Shown here in pieces: positions 16,503 through 24,262 of a stretch of DNA of 64,000 nt; positions within the stretch are counted from its first letter, which is position 1; every line of letters starts with the position of its first letter. A program made the translations under genes and the position numbers. Source of the stretch: Bacteroidales bacterium (GTDB lineage Bacteria > Bacteroidota > Bacteroidia > Bacteroidales > F082); NCBI GenBank assembly GCA_016936355.1, contig JAFGYB010000023.1, forward strand, positions 124,001-188,000. The letters run 5' to 3'. The notes below the pieces were generated by a model. It worked only from the letters and a program-made list of their open reading frames with translations. It was not told the origin of the DNA and ran no database searches.

Positions 16503-17291
16503 TTATCGGGACAGGGCTATTCTAAAGCCAACATCGCCACATCTGGAACCGGGGGCATTGCACTGGCGACGTGCTACACGGCAATAATCACGCGTACTGT
16601 ACCAGCCGCCGCCCCGCATCACATGATAGGTACCTGGGGAAAGCCCCTTCGGATTGCTGACCGGGCAGTTGCTGTAATATTTTGCATCGTAACAATCGCT
16701 GCACCACTCCCACACATTACCACTCATATCATACAACCCCAGCTCGTTGTGTCTTTTTTGGGCGACGGGATGCGCATGACCGTTGCTGTTCGTACTAAAC
16801 CATCCGTTGGAAAACAGACTTCTCCCGCCACTGTATTGATGTTCCCGGCTTTGATTCCCTCCGCGGGCAGCATATTCCCATTCCGCTTCGGTAGGCAATC
16901 GGTACCTTTTGCCTGTCTTTGCAGCCAGCCAGCCGCAGTAAGCTACGGCATCATACCAGGTAAGGTTCACCATGGGATCGTTGTCGTACCAACCCCACTC
17001 AGGGGCTTCAGGCATTTTCCTGCCCGTAGCATTGCAGTAGGTACGGTACTGAAGCACCGTCACTTCGGTTTTGGAAATGCTGAAGGTTTTTAAGCTAACC
17101 TTGTGGAGCGGATATTCATCGCTATTGCCCACACCCCATTCATCGCCCATCATAAAACTTCCTCCTTCCACCCACACCATTTCAGGATATTCCAGGTTGC
17201 CCAACCGGAGACTTTCTATGGTGGTCAGGTCCCTGAAACCGAGGGGAAGGAAAAAAACTTCCACAACGAGCAGGAAAATCATTTTTGTCAT
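16503..17291 (-). CDS. Secreted SUMF1/FGE-sulfatase-domain protein, probably not a canonical FGE
   Basis: This 262-residue protein has a hydrophobic N-terminus and then one complete formylglycine-generating-enzyme (SUMF1) fold. It starts MVWVEGGSFMMGDEWG and contains the family landmarks RLPTEAEWEYAARGG, YDMSGNVWEWCSD and VMRGGGWYSTRDYCRVARR. Aligned by eye with human FGE, the second copper-ligand Cys (Cys341) is kept in DYC, but the first (Cys336) falls on Ser in WYSTRD. A complete oxidase is therefore unlikely and a structural or ligand-binding role is more probable. No sulfatase gene is nearby. It has its own upstream element at 17350-17390. Confidence 0.85.
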   Translation of the reverse strand: MTKMIFLLVVEVFFLPLGFRDLTTIESLRLGNLEYPEMVWVEGGSFMMGDEWGVGNSDEYPLHKVSLKTFSISKTEVTVLQYRTYCNATGRKMPEAPEWGWYDNDPMVNLTWYDAVAYCGWLAAKTGKRYRLPTEAEWEYAARGGNQSREHQYSGGRSLFSNGWFSTNSNGHAHPVAQKRHNELGLYDMSGNVWEWCSDCYDAKYYSNCPVSNPKGLSPGTYHVMRGGGWYSTRDYCRVARRQCNAPGSRCGDVGFRIALSR

Positions 17292-17349
17292 GAGAGGAAT
17301 TTATTAATGATACAACATCAAATAAACAAAAGACATTTCGGATTTACAA

Positions 17350-17390
17350 GGTGGTTTTCAGCCATTTTAGAAAAATAGTGGTTTTCAGGG
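17350..17390 (-). promoter_or_regulatory. Paired 14-bp upstream element (site 3 of 3), direct orientation
   Basis: On the minus strand CCCTGAAAACCACT (17390-17377) is followed by GGCTGAAAACCACC (17363-17350), 27 bp apart. The proximal copy is 58 nt upstream of the SUMF1-like start codon. The distal copy with its flanks matches the one at 12484-12497 over 25 bp. Confidence 0.6.
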
Positions 17391-17543
17391 ATAGGAAAAC
17401 AATTCATAATGAAACTTTTAAAAGTCTATACGTTGGAGGGGACAGGAAGGCAACGACACAAGGGAAGTCTGCTTTACTGATGAATAGATCCATTGATTTT
17501 CAATAATAAATGGTGAATATGACAGACTGTTCGATATTTAGTC

Positions 17544-17711
17544 TACCTTTGCAAAAAATTTAAGTTTTGATCATTCGCGTTTTTTAAATAAAGTCCTCCC
17601 CTTTTTTCATACTACCGCCCATTTTCTATCCTGATTTTTTATTTACCGGCATGCTGTTGCTCTACAGTTATTTAACAGCCTTCCGGAAACAAACATTTTT
17701 AATTTAAGACT
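17544..17711 (+). promoter_or_regulatory. Promoter and long 5' leader of the RRM/cold-shock operon
   Basis: TACCTTTG at 17544-17551 is a full TAnnTTTG match. Transcription starting near 17557 would give a leader of about 155 nt with T-rich, pyrimidine-rich stretches and no reading frame. Long structured leaders are typical of cspA-type mRNAs, where they control translation at low temperature. The 250 nt to the left hold only the SUMF1 upstream element. Confidence 0.55.
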
Positions 17712-17966
17712 ATGAATATTTACGTAGGAAACCTTGACTACAAGGTAAATGAAGACGACCTCAAAAACGTTTTCGAAGAATATGGACAGGTGAGTGACAC
17801 TGTTGTGATTTCAGATAAATTCTCAGGCAGAAGCAAAGGTTTTGGTTTTGTAACCATGGGAAATCAGGCCGAAGCACAAAAAGCTATTGATGAACTAAAC
17901 GGGGCTTCATATGAGAACCGCACCATGGTGGTTAACGAAGCTCGTCCTAAAAAAGACAATTACTAA
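17712..17966 (+). CDS. RRM-type RNA-binding protein
   Basis: The 84-residue product is a single RNA-recognition motif. RNP2 is IYVGNL at residues 2-7 and RNP1 is RSKGFGFVTM at about 40-49, with the aromatic residues that stack on RNA bases. The C-terminus NEARPKKDNY is a short basic tail, without the glycine-rich extension of cyanobacterial Rbp proteins. It is the first gene of an operon with two cold-shock-domain proteins (gap 18 nt), implying a shared RNA-chaperone role in cold or stress adaptation. Confidence 0.92.
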   Translation: MNIYVGNLDYKVNEDDLKNVFEEYGQVSDTVVISDKFSGRSKGFGFVTMGNQAEAQKAIDELNGASYENRTMVVNEARPKKDNY

Positions 17967-17984
17967 TTTTTTAACAACAAGATT

Positions 17985-18185
17985 ATGGCCAAAGGAAAAG
18001 TAAAATGGTATAACGAAACCAAAGGATTCGGATTCATTGAAACGGAAAACGGAGCAGATATTTTTGTTCACCGCTCGGGCTTAGACAGTCCTTTTTCTGA
18101 ATTACAACCCAATGAGGAAGTAGTTTTTGATACCAAACAGGGAGATAAAGGACCGTTCGCAGTTAATGTGAAATCGGCTCAGTAA
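17985..18185 (+). CDS. Cold-shock protein (CspA family)
   Basis: At 66 residues this is a stand-alone cold-shock domain. It begins MAKGKVKWYNETKGFGFIE, with RNP1 KGFGFI and RNP2 DIFVHRSG, and ends GPFAVNVKSAQ. Such proteins bind single-stranded RNA and DNA and melt mRNA secondary structure. It lies between the RRM gene and the longer cold-shock-domain gene. The 99-nt gap to the latter contains no separate promoter of the usual type. Confidence 0.95.
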   Translation: MAKGKVKWYNETKGFGFIETENGADIFVHRSGLDSPFSELQPNEEVVFDTKQGDKGPFAVNVKSAQ

Positions 18186-18284
18186 AATCAGAATGTACAG
18201 GTGCCCTTCATCATTCAACCGGGAGGTGTTGAATGGATAGGGTACTGCACCAATCAATTATTCACAAAAATTTTACCTTATTTT

Positions 18285-18740
18285 ATGGGAAGATCACAGG
18301 AAACATTTAACAAAAAAGAAGTCAGAAACAAACAGGAGAAAAAGAGAAAAGAGAAAGAAAAGAGGAGATTAGCCAAAAAAGAAGAAGATAAGAAAAGCAG
18401 TCTGGACGACATGATTGCCTATGTAGATGAAAACGGCATGATCACCGATACGCCACCTGATCCAACTAAAAAAACGGAAGTAGATCTGGAAGGCATTGAA
18501 TACGGAATTCCGAAAAGAGAGAAAGAGGATGATGATCCGATCAGGAAGGGTACCGTGACTTTTTTCAACGACTCCAAAGGTTTTGGATTTATTAAAGATC
18601 TGAAAACTAAAGAAAGTATCTTTTTTCACATTAAAAATGTTGAAGGTGAAACGACCCTGAAAGAAGGAAACCTGGTTACGTATGAAACCGAGCAGGGTCC
18701 CAAAGGCCCCACAGCCTTTCGGGTAGCTCTATCCAAATAA
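18285..18740 (+). CDS. Cold-shock-domain protein with charged N-terminal extension
   Basis: The start was set at the ATG of MGRSQETFNKKEVRN, giving 151 residues. An in-frame start 28 codons earlier would add an unrelated hydrophobic stretch. Residues 10-40 are almost entirely Lys, Arg and Glu (KQEKKRKEKEKRRLAKKEE), followed by an acidic linker. Residues 87-150 form a cold-shock domain (KGTVTFFNDSKGFGFI, ESIFFHIKN). The layout matches the Bacteroidota family annotated as cold-shock proteins with basic N-terminal tails. It is the third gene of the operon and is followed by a strong terminator. Confidence 0.88.
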   Translation: MGRSQETFNKKEVRNKQEKKRKEKEKRRLAKKEEDKKSSLDDMIAYVDENGMITDTPPDPTKKTEVDLEGIEYGIPKREKEDDDPIRKGTVTFFNDSKGFGFIKDLKTKESIFFHIKNVEGETTLKEGNLVTYETEQGPKGPTAFRVALSK

Positions 18741-18764
18741 CCAATACTATTTTTGAGAAAAAAC

Positions 18765-18794
18765 AAAAGGCCACGGTTTTCCGTGGCCTTTTTT
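18765..18794 (+). terminator. Rho-independent terminator of the RRM/cold-shock operon
   Basis: AAAGGCCACGG, a TTTT loop, CCGTGGCC and then six T follow 25 nt after the last stop codon. Confidence 0.9.
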
Positions 18795-19347
18795 CATTCA
18801 TAATTTGATCTTCCCTGATATAAACCATAACCCCATTAATTATTCAAAGCGGTTTTCCTTTTACTAACCTGAAAATAAAAGTGTCCTTGCACGTTGCCAG
18901 GAAAAGCGGTCTTTCAGAAAATCTTTGGCGTTGATGCTCAACTTTGGGGTTCGTCAACACAACCATCTAAAATGAAACCGTCGCTCATTCCTCCCCTATA
19001 CCTCCGACTCCTGTCCGACAAAACCCACCCCTCCGTCGGACCTTTGCCGGAGCCTTGTCGGACCCATGTCGGACCTTTGTCGGAGCCGGGTACTTTTTCT
19101 GCCTGATTATAAAACAAAAAAAACTGAACAATTTATTTGGTTTCGGATAGAATGAAAATGATTGATCCGGCAGGCTTTTGGGCTGTTTTCTCTATCCATC
19201 TATTACAACTTCTCACAATGAATCAAGATGATATGGGATCAACAGATTCTCACGTCCGTTTCACTCCTCAGAATTGCGATTCTTCTCTGTATTCGTTCAA
19301 AAATCATTTATACATAAGAACAGCCAATAGCTATATGTCAACCGCCA
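18795..19347. other. 553-nt gene-free region
   Basis: This region lies between the cold-shock operon terminator and the 3' end of the POT transporter gene. It contains a GTCGGA repeat cluster at 19003-19087 and an imperfect GTTGATG/CGTCAAC inverted repeat near 18934-18956. The short open frames crossing it have no coding character. No RNA gene was recognised. Confidence 0.5.
19003..19087. repeat. Cluster of short GTCGGA/TCCGAC repeats
   Basis: Two 20-bp copies of GTCGGACCTTTGYCGGAGCC start at 19035 and 19068, 33 bp apart. A further GTCGGACC lies between them at 19057, and two inverted TCCGAC copies lie upstream (19003-19008 and 19014-19019). Unlike its AT-rich surroundings the cluster is GC-rich, and it resembles a small extragenic repetitive element. 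Confidence 0.65.
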
Positions 19348-20682
19348 TCAAGCCTGCTGCAGCGCTTTCTTTTTATCCAGGTAGTTGGTGACTTTGGAGA
19401 AAACGACCAGCGAAACGGCGGCCACCAGTCCGACAGCGGCATAAACATACCAAATGTAATGGGCATGATCGTAGGCGGTCAACTTTTCTGCCTCGGTCAA
19501 CGTGTCGGGGTTGGGACAGTATTTGTCCAGCAAATAGCCCGAACTGATGAACCCCAGCAAACTGGCCAAAAATGAATGCAGGTGACTAAATCCGAGATAC
19601 ATTCCTTCTTCTCCTTTGGGCGATTGCAGCGAAAAATATTCGAGATAGCGGGGCGAGATAAACGTTTCGGCAATGGCCTGAAAAATAATGCCCACGATCA
19701 TCATCACAGCAATGGGATGCAGACTAAAAAATCCAAAAGAAATGCTGGCTCCGGTTTGTCCTGCAAGCCAGGGACCTAATGACATGGCAAATGCCGATAT
19801 GGGCATGATAAACATCCCGATGGTCATGGAAGTAATAGCTTTCTTGCGGCGCATTAATTCCGTTACAAAAACAACCATGATGACCACTATCAGCGGGTTG
19901 ACGTTGGCGTACCATTCGGGAGCTGCCTGTGCCCCTACTGTACGGATGATGTATTTGGGCATGGAGGCATACAACTGATGCTGAATCATCCAGAATCCGG
20001 TTACCAGAATAATCAATACAACCAGCCGTCCCCTTTTCATCAAAGCGAACAACGCCTGCCATATTTCCCGGATGCTTTTCCCCGTTCCTTTTTCATGACT
20101 GGACCGGTAAAACAGCAGGGATACAATCAAAGCCACTACAGCCAGTCCGGCGGCATAATAATTAATGTACAGGGTTCCCAGGTTGATCCGTACAGGATAA
20201 GCTATGGTTTTCCCGGCAAACGCACCCACATTCACCAGTGCATAAAATATGGAATACCCCCGGGCCCGGTTGGTGGCATCGGTTTCGCGGGCTACCGTAC
20301 CGGTAATAATGGATTTAATAAACGATCCTCCCAGCATGACGATCAGCAAAGCCCCAATGACCGTCGCTTTGTAAGGAAGAAAACCCAGTGTAAAATAGCC
20401 CACACTCAACAGCGAGAAGGCCAGAATCACCGAAGCTCTGAATCCTATTTTATCGGCGTACGCCCCTGAAAAGGTCGGCAGGAAATACAATCCGGCCGAA
20501 AAAATACCGGCCACATAACCGGCTTCAATATCTGAAAACCCTACCACATCACTCAAATACAGTGTAATGGCAATAAATACCGCATAATAGGCCCCTCTTT
20601 CCAACAATTCCACCATGTTGGCGGTCCAGAATGCGTTTGAAAATTTCCAGCTTCCTCTGGTTTCTGCTTTCTCCTGTGTCAT
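19348..20682 (-). CDS. POT/PTR2-like major facilitator transporter
   Basis: The 444-residue membrane protein has about 12 transmembrane helices. Helix 1 carries ELLERGAYYAVF, the ExxERxxYY proton-coupling motif of proton-dependent oligopeptide transporters. GAYADKIGFRASVI after helix 2 is the MFS loop 2-3 signature. The central part is shorter than in E. coli DtpA (about 500 residues). Di- or tripeptides are the likely cargo but were not demonstrated. It stands alone downstream of the TPR-kinase gene, separated by 55 nt. Confidence 0.82.
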   Translation of the reverse strand: MTQEKAETRGSWKFSNAFWTANMVELLERGAYYAVFIAITLYLSDVVGFSDIEAGYVAGIFSAGLYFLPTFSGAYADKIGFRASVILAFSLLSVGYFTLGFLPYKATVIGALLIVMLGGSFIKSIITGTVARETDATNRARGYSIFYALVNVGAFAGKTIAYPVRINLGTLYINYYAAGLAVVALIVSLLFYRSSHEKGTGKSIREIWQALFALMKRGRLVVLIILVTGFWMIQHQLYASMPKYIIRTVGAQAAPEWYANVNPLIVVIMVVFVTELMRRKKAITSMTIGMFIMPISAFAMSLGPWLAGQTGASISFGFFSLHPIAVMMIVGIIFQAIAETFISPRYLEYFSLQSPKGEEGMYLGFSHLHSFLASLLGFISSGYLLDKYCPNPDTLTEAEKLTAYDHAHYIWYVYAAVGLVAAVSLVVFSKVTNYLDKKKALQQA

Positions 20683-20737
20683 TTACCCCTTATTAATTAT
20701 CAATAGTCAAAAATATCAGGTTTCTGTTTTTAAACGA

Positions 20738-22669
20738 TTATAAATTAGCCTTTCCCGGCTGTACATTGGGACAGAGTACCTGAACCAATACTCCCTTTCC
20801 GGGCGAACTTTGAATGTGCATGCTCCCTTTCAGGAATTCAACACGGTTGCGGAGTCCGGAAAGTCCCAGCCCCCGCGACTTTTTTGCTTCCTTCATATCA
20901 AACCCTTTTCCGTTGTCCCTGTACTCGAAACGGATCTCATCCCCTTGCAAAAAACAGGCGATATCCACTTCGGATGCTTCCGCATGTTTCAGCGTATTGT
21001 TCAGTAATTCCTGGGTCAGCCGGTAGATCATAAATTCCATGGTTTCGGAAAGGCCTTTTCCAATCTTCACCCTGAGTTCCACCGACAATTCATCAGAAAC
21101 CTTATCCACCATATCTTCCAGGGCAGCTTTCAAGCCGAACCGCGACAAGACCACAGGCATCATGTTGTGTGAAATTCTTCGCACCTCGGTATTGGCTTTA
21201 TCTACCAGATCCCTGGCTTTTTGCAGGTTTTTTTCCCTTTCGGGATTGAGGTCTTCATCCAGATTGGTAATAAAAATACTGGCCGACGACAACAGAACAC
21301 CCAGCCCGTCGTGCAACTCGCTGGCAATCCGTTTCCGCTCATTTTCCTCTCCCTTCAACAGGTACTGGGCAACCGTTGCTTCTTTTTCTTTTTGCAGCAG
21401 GGCCACTTCCTTTTCCCTGATTTTTTTGTCCTTTTTCTGTTTGTAAAAAAAGAACCAGACTAATAAAATGATGATGAGTAACAACGTAAAGCTACTACCC
21501 AGCAAGGTATTCATCTGGATCCGTCGGGTGCTTTCTTCCAGTTCGCCTTGAAGTACCTGGTTTTTCAGGCGGATTACTTCACTTTCCTTTTGGCCTGCCT
21601 GGTATTTTACGCGCAGTTCCATTAGATAATTCTGCTTGTGCCGAACCTCGCTGTTTTCGTTTGCATTGATTAATTGCTGCATGTAATACAGAGCCGAATC
21701 CAGTCTTCCTTTTTGCTTCCAGGCACCAACCAGTGTTTTATAATAGGTTTCATAATCAATCCGGTCCCGCAATTGGTTTGTGGTATGCCGGATGGCATTC
21801 AGCAGACGAATGGCTGTTTCAGGTTTCTTTCGGTACAGCTCGGTTTCCGCTTTCCAGATGATAATGTTTGTTTGCATCAGCGTGTCCTGGTTCATAGCAG
21901 CCACCACAAGAGCGCTGTCGTAGTTCTTCAGTGCAGCGGTCCATTTCAGATGTTCTTTATAATCCTCTGCCTGTGACAAATAGTAAGAGGCCGTCTTGTT
22001 TCCGGTTAGTTTGGTATGCGAAACTTTCGCTTCCAGTAAACGATAGCGGTTGGCCGAATCCATCCTGTTTTTCCGGCGAAACAGTCGGGCCATCATTAAA
22101 TAAATGTTTTGCTCAAGCGAAGTATTCCCGCTTTTAATGGACCACGACAGTGCCTCCCGGAAATAATGCAATGCCTTATCCTGATCGGAAAGCCGGGAAT
22201 AAATCAATGCCAAGTTATACGAACTAACCGACAACCCCTGACTGTCGCCCAGTTCAGACGAGATTTGATGGGCCTGTTGGAAACAGGTAATCCCTTCCAG
22301 TAATTTTTCCTGTCGAAAAGCACTCATCCCCATTCCTTCATACGCTGCCGCTTCGGTTTTTTTCCAACTGTTTTCACGGCTCAGCTTCAATACGTTTTCA
22401 TTGAGGAAACGGGCACTGTCAAATTTTCTCTGATAAAGAAAAAGGGAGGCCAGCCGCAGGGCCGCCTGGCAATAAATTTCGTTTCCTTCGTTGTCATCAG
22501 CCAACACCATGGCCTTCCTTAAGTAAAACTCTGTGGAATCCATCTTTCGCTGTTGCTGAAAAACCATGCTTTTTTGCAAACAGGAGTGGGCCAAATTCAG
22601 CTTCTTCAGGTCGGAAGCCGAAAGACTGCCGACCACAAAAAAGAGAAAAAGGAGTAGAAAGAGCCGCAT
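20738..22669 (-). CDS. TPR-containing NarL-class sensor histidine kinase
   Basis: The 643-residue protein has a signal peptide. About seven TPR units span residues 25-340 (periplasmic), one transmembrane helix lies at 388-408 and a coiled coil follows. The HisKA_3 dimerisation helix contains ELHDGLG with the phospho-acceptor His453. The HATPase_c domain has the N box NNTLKHAE, RDNGKGFD and RGLGLSGLRNR. It phosphorylates NarL-type response regulators. The gene starts 4 nt after the stop of such a regulator, which is frameshifted here. The TPR sensor suggests it recognises a protein or peptide in the periplasm. Confidence 0.92.
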   Translation of the reverse strand: MRLFLLLFLFFVVGSLSASDLKKLNLAHSCLQKSMVFQQQRKMDSTEFYLRKAMVLADDNEGNEIYCQAALRLASLFLYQRKFDSARFLNENVLKLSRENSWKKTEAAAYEGMGMSAFRQEKLLEGITCFQQAHQISSELGDSQGLSVSSYNLALIYSRLSDQDKALHYFREALSWSIKSGNTSLEQNIYLMMARLFRRKNRMDSANRYRLLEAKVSHTKLTGNKTASYYLSQAEDYKEHLKWTAALKNYDSALVVAAMNQDTLMQTNIIIWKAETELYRKKPETAIRLLNAIRHTTNQLRDRIDYETYYKTLVGAWKQKGRLDSALYYMQQLINANENSEVRHKQNYLMELRVKYQAGQKESEVIRLKNQVLQGELEESTRRIQMNTLLGSSFTLLLIIILLVWFFFYKQKKDKKIREKEVALLQKEKEATVAQYLLKGEENERKRIASELHDGLGVLLSSASIFITNLDEDLNPEREKNLQKARDLVDKANTEVRRISHNMMPVVLSRFGLKAALEDMVDKVSDELSVELRVKIGKGLSETMEFMIYRLTQELLNNTLKHAEASEVDIACFLQGDEIRFEYRDNGKGFDMKEAKKSRGLGLSGLRNRVEFLKGSMHIQSSPGKGVLVQVLCPNVQPGKANL

Positions 22670-22673
22670 AGAA

Positions 22674-23296
22674 TCAATCGGTTAGTTCGTTTTCAACAGC
22701 CCATTTAACCAACCCGGCTATGTTGCGGGCACCGGTTTTCTGCAATAAATTTGACCGGTGGGTTTCCACAGTATGCAGGCTGATAAACAGCTGATCGGCA
22801 ATTTCCCGCGTATTCTTTTCCTGACAAATCAGTTTCAGCACCTCCAGTTCTCTGTGAGTGAGTATGGGATCAAACCCGGATTTGGGTTTTCGCTCTCGGG
22901 CATAGAAATCGGGGAGCCCTTTTCCCAGATAAACAGAACCTTCGTGTACCAGTTTGACGGCCTTGATTAATTCGCGAACCGGTGTACTTTTCAGTAAATA
23001 GCCCCGGGCACCTGCTTTCAGCATTCTCTTAATGAAGTGTTTATCGTCGTACTGCGAAAAAGCAATCACTTTTACCGCAGGATAGGATTTGCGCAGTTTC
23101 TGGGTGCCTCAATACCATCCATATCGGGCATATTGATATCCATGATCACCACATCCGGCTCTTTATTCATCACCTTGAGCAGTTCTACCCCACTGGAAAC
23201 TTCATCCAGCAATAAAACCTCCTCATCCTTCTGAATGGCAGAACGCATTCCTTCAATGATGAGCGGATGGTCATCGGCTATGATGAGTTTGATCAT
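22674..23296 (-). pseudogene. NarL/LuxR-type response regulator broken by a one-base frameshift
   Basis: Two frames together make one regulator. 23296-23072 encodes the receiver start MIKLIIADDHPLIIEGM with phospho-Asp53 (VVIMDINMPDMDG). The frame 22674-23069 continues VIAFSQYDDKHFIKRM and ends in a LuxR-type helix-turn-helix (LTHRELEVLKLI, SLHTVETHRSNLLQKTGA). The break is near 23104-23107, where GAGGCACCCAG would need one extra base to read GIEATQKLRKSYPAVKV. Repaired, the protein would have about 207 residues, the normal length. It could be a genuine mutation or a sequencing/assembly error. It is cotranscribed with its TPR kinase. Confidence 0.85.
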
Positions 23297-23380
23297 GAAT
23301 GTATGTTATGAATTGGTTTACAATATAAAGATTTATTGACCCCAAAACGAGTTTTGAGCCCAAGAAAAGCAAATTAATGA

Positions 23381-23414
23381 ATTTTCGGGGGAATATTTAT
23401 AGCGGAAAACCACT
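23381..23414 (-). promoter_or_regulatory. Inverted GAAAA/TTTTC element upstream of the regulator gene
   Basis: Minus strand: AGTGGTTTTCCGC (23414-23402), then ten bases later CCCCGAAAAT (23390-23381). The arms match the half-site core of the elements at 12458, 16431 and 17350 (AGTGGTTTTC and its complement), less perfectly in the second arm. It ends 84 nt upstream of the response regulator start and could mediate autoregulation. Confidence 0.4.
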
Positions 23415-23458
23415 AAAAAAATCAAATAGCTGAAACCGGGGAGGGATTGAAATGTTTA

Positions 23459-24214
23459 TTATTCCTCGTTTTTATAACGGAACAGATTTCGGATAATACC
23501 GTTGGAATAATTGCTGGCTACCGCATGAATAAATTCCATCACATCGGTTTCGGAATGGATTCCCACCACATCCGATATGGTCCGGATGACGGTAAAGGGC
23601 ACATCGTGTTCAAAACAAACCTGGGCCACGGCAGCCCCTTCCATTTCCACACAGGCCAGGTCAGGTAAGAGGCTCATCATTTCTGAAATATCGGAATTCT
23701 TGGCAATGAACCGGTCTCCACTGGCAATATTACCCCGAATAACCCGGGGTTCCTTGAGGCCGAAAAGAGTGGCCTTCTCCGGTTTCACTTCCACAGAAAT
23801 ATCCGAAAGAAATTCCCGGGTTGCCTTAAAAGCCAGATCGCTTAACGGAGCGTTCGTTTCAAAGAATTTTCTCTTCAGCAAAGGGATCTCATATTTTTTC
23901 ATGAGGGGTCGCGCATCCATATCATGCTGGAACAAACGGTTGCCCACAACTACGTCACCCATCCGCAGGTCGTGATCTACCGCACCGGCTACCCCCGTAA
24001 AAATCAGTTCGCTTACTCTGTAATGCAACAACAGGTGAGTTGCCGTAGCAGCAGCTGCTACTTTTCCCCACCTTGAAAAAACAATCACCACCGGCTGGCC
24101 GTACAAAGTTCCTGTATGGTACGTCCGCATGCCCGAGGTTTCCTGTTTGTGCTCTGTCAGTGCTTCTACAAGGTGGGCAATTTCTTCCTGCATAGCCCCC
24201 ATAATTCCAATCAT
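23459..24214 (-). CDS. mtnN: 5'-methylthioadenosine/S-adenosylhomocysteine nucleosidase
   Basis: The 251-residue protein begins MIGIMGAMQEEIAHLVEAL, the family N-terminus. It contains GVAGAVDHDLRMGDVVV, GNIASGDRFIA, CVEMEGAAVAQV (with the catalytic and ribose-binding glutamates) and RTISDVVG with the catalytic aspartate. It hydrolyses MTA and SAH to adenine plus the thioribose or ribosyl-homocysteine, recycling methylation and polyamine by-products. It is monocistronic, with a TAnnTTTG promoter at 24263-24270. It is about 20 residues longer than the E. coli enzyme. Confidence 0.93.
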   Translation of the reverse strand: MIGIMGAMQEEIAHLVEALTEHKQETSGMRTYHTGTLYGQPVVIVFSRWGKVAAAATATHLLLHYRVSELIFTGVAGAVDHDLRMGDVVVGNRLFQHDMDARPLMKKYEIPLLKRKFFETNAPLSDLAFKATREFLSDISVEVKPEKATLFGLKEPRVIRGNIASGDRFIAKNSDISEMMSLLPDLACVEMEGAAVAQVCFEHDVPFTVIRTISDVVGIHSETDVMEFIHAVASNYSNGIIRNLFRYKNEE

Positions 24215-24262
24215 AACTTCCTGATTTGTGTTGTGTAACCTCTAAAATCCATTCGAGTGAGG

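Noticed and set aside
16488-17093. 201-codon plus-strand open frame
   Set aside because: It is the antisense shadow of the SUMF1-like gene, whose domain motifs are unambiguous.
16503-17291. Assignment of the SUMF1-like protein as gliding protein GldJ or GldK
   Set aside because: It lacks the lipobox and length (about 450-560 residues) of those proteins and is not next to gldLMN.
18894-19106. 70-codon plus-strand open frame
   Set aside because: It is produced by the GTCGGA repeat cluster, has repetitive Pro/Ser/Glu composition and no ribosome-binding site.
19137-19391. 84-codon plus-strand open frame
   Set aside because: It overlaps the 3' end of the POT transporter gene and shows no coding character.
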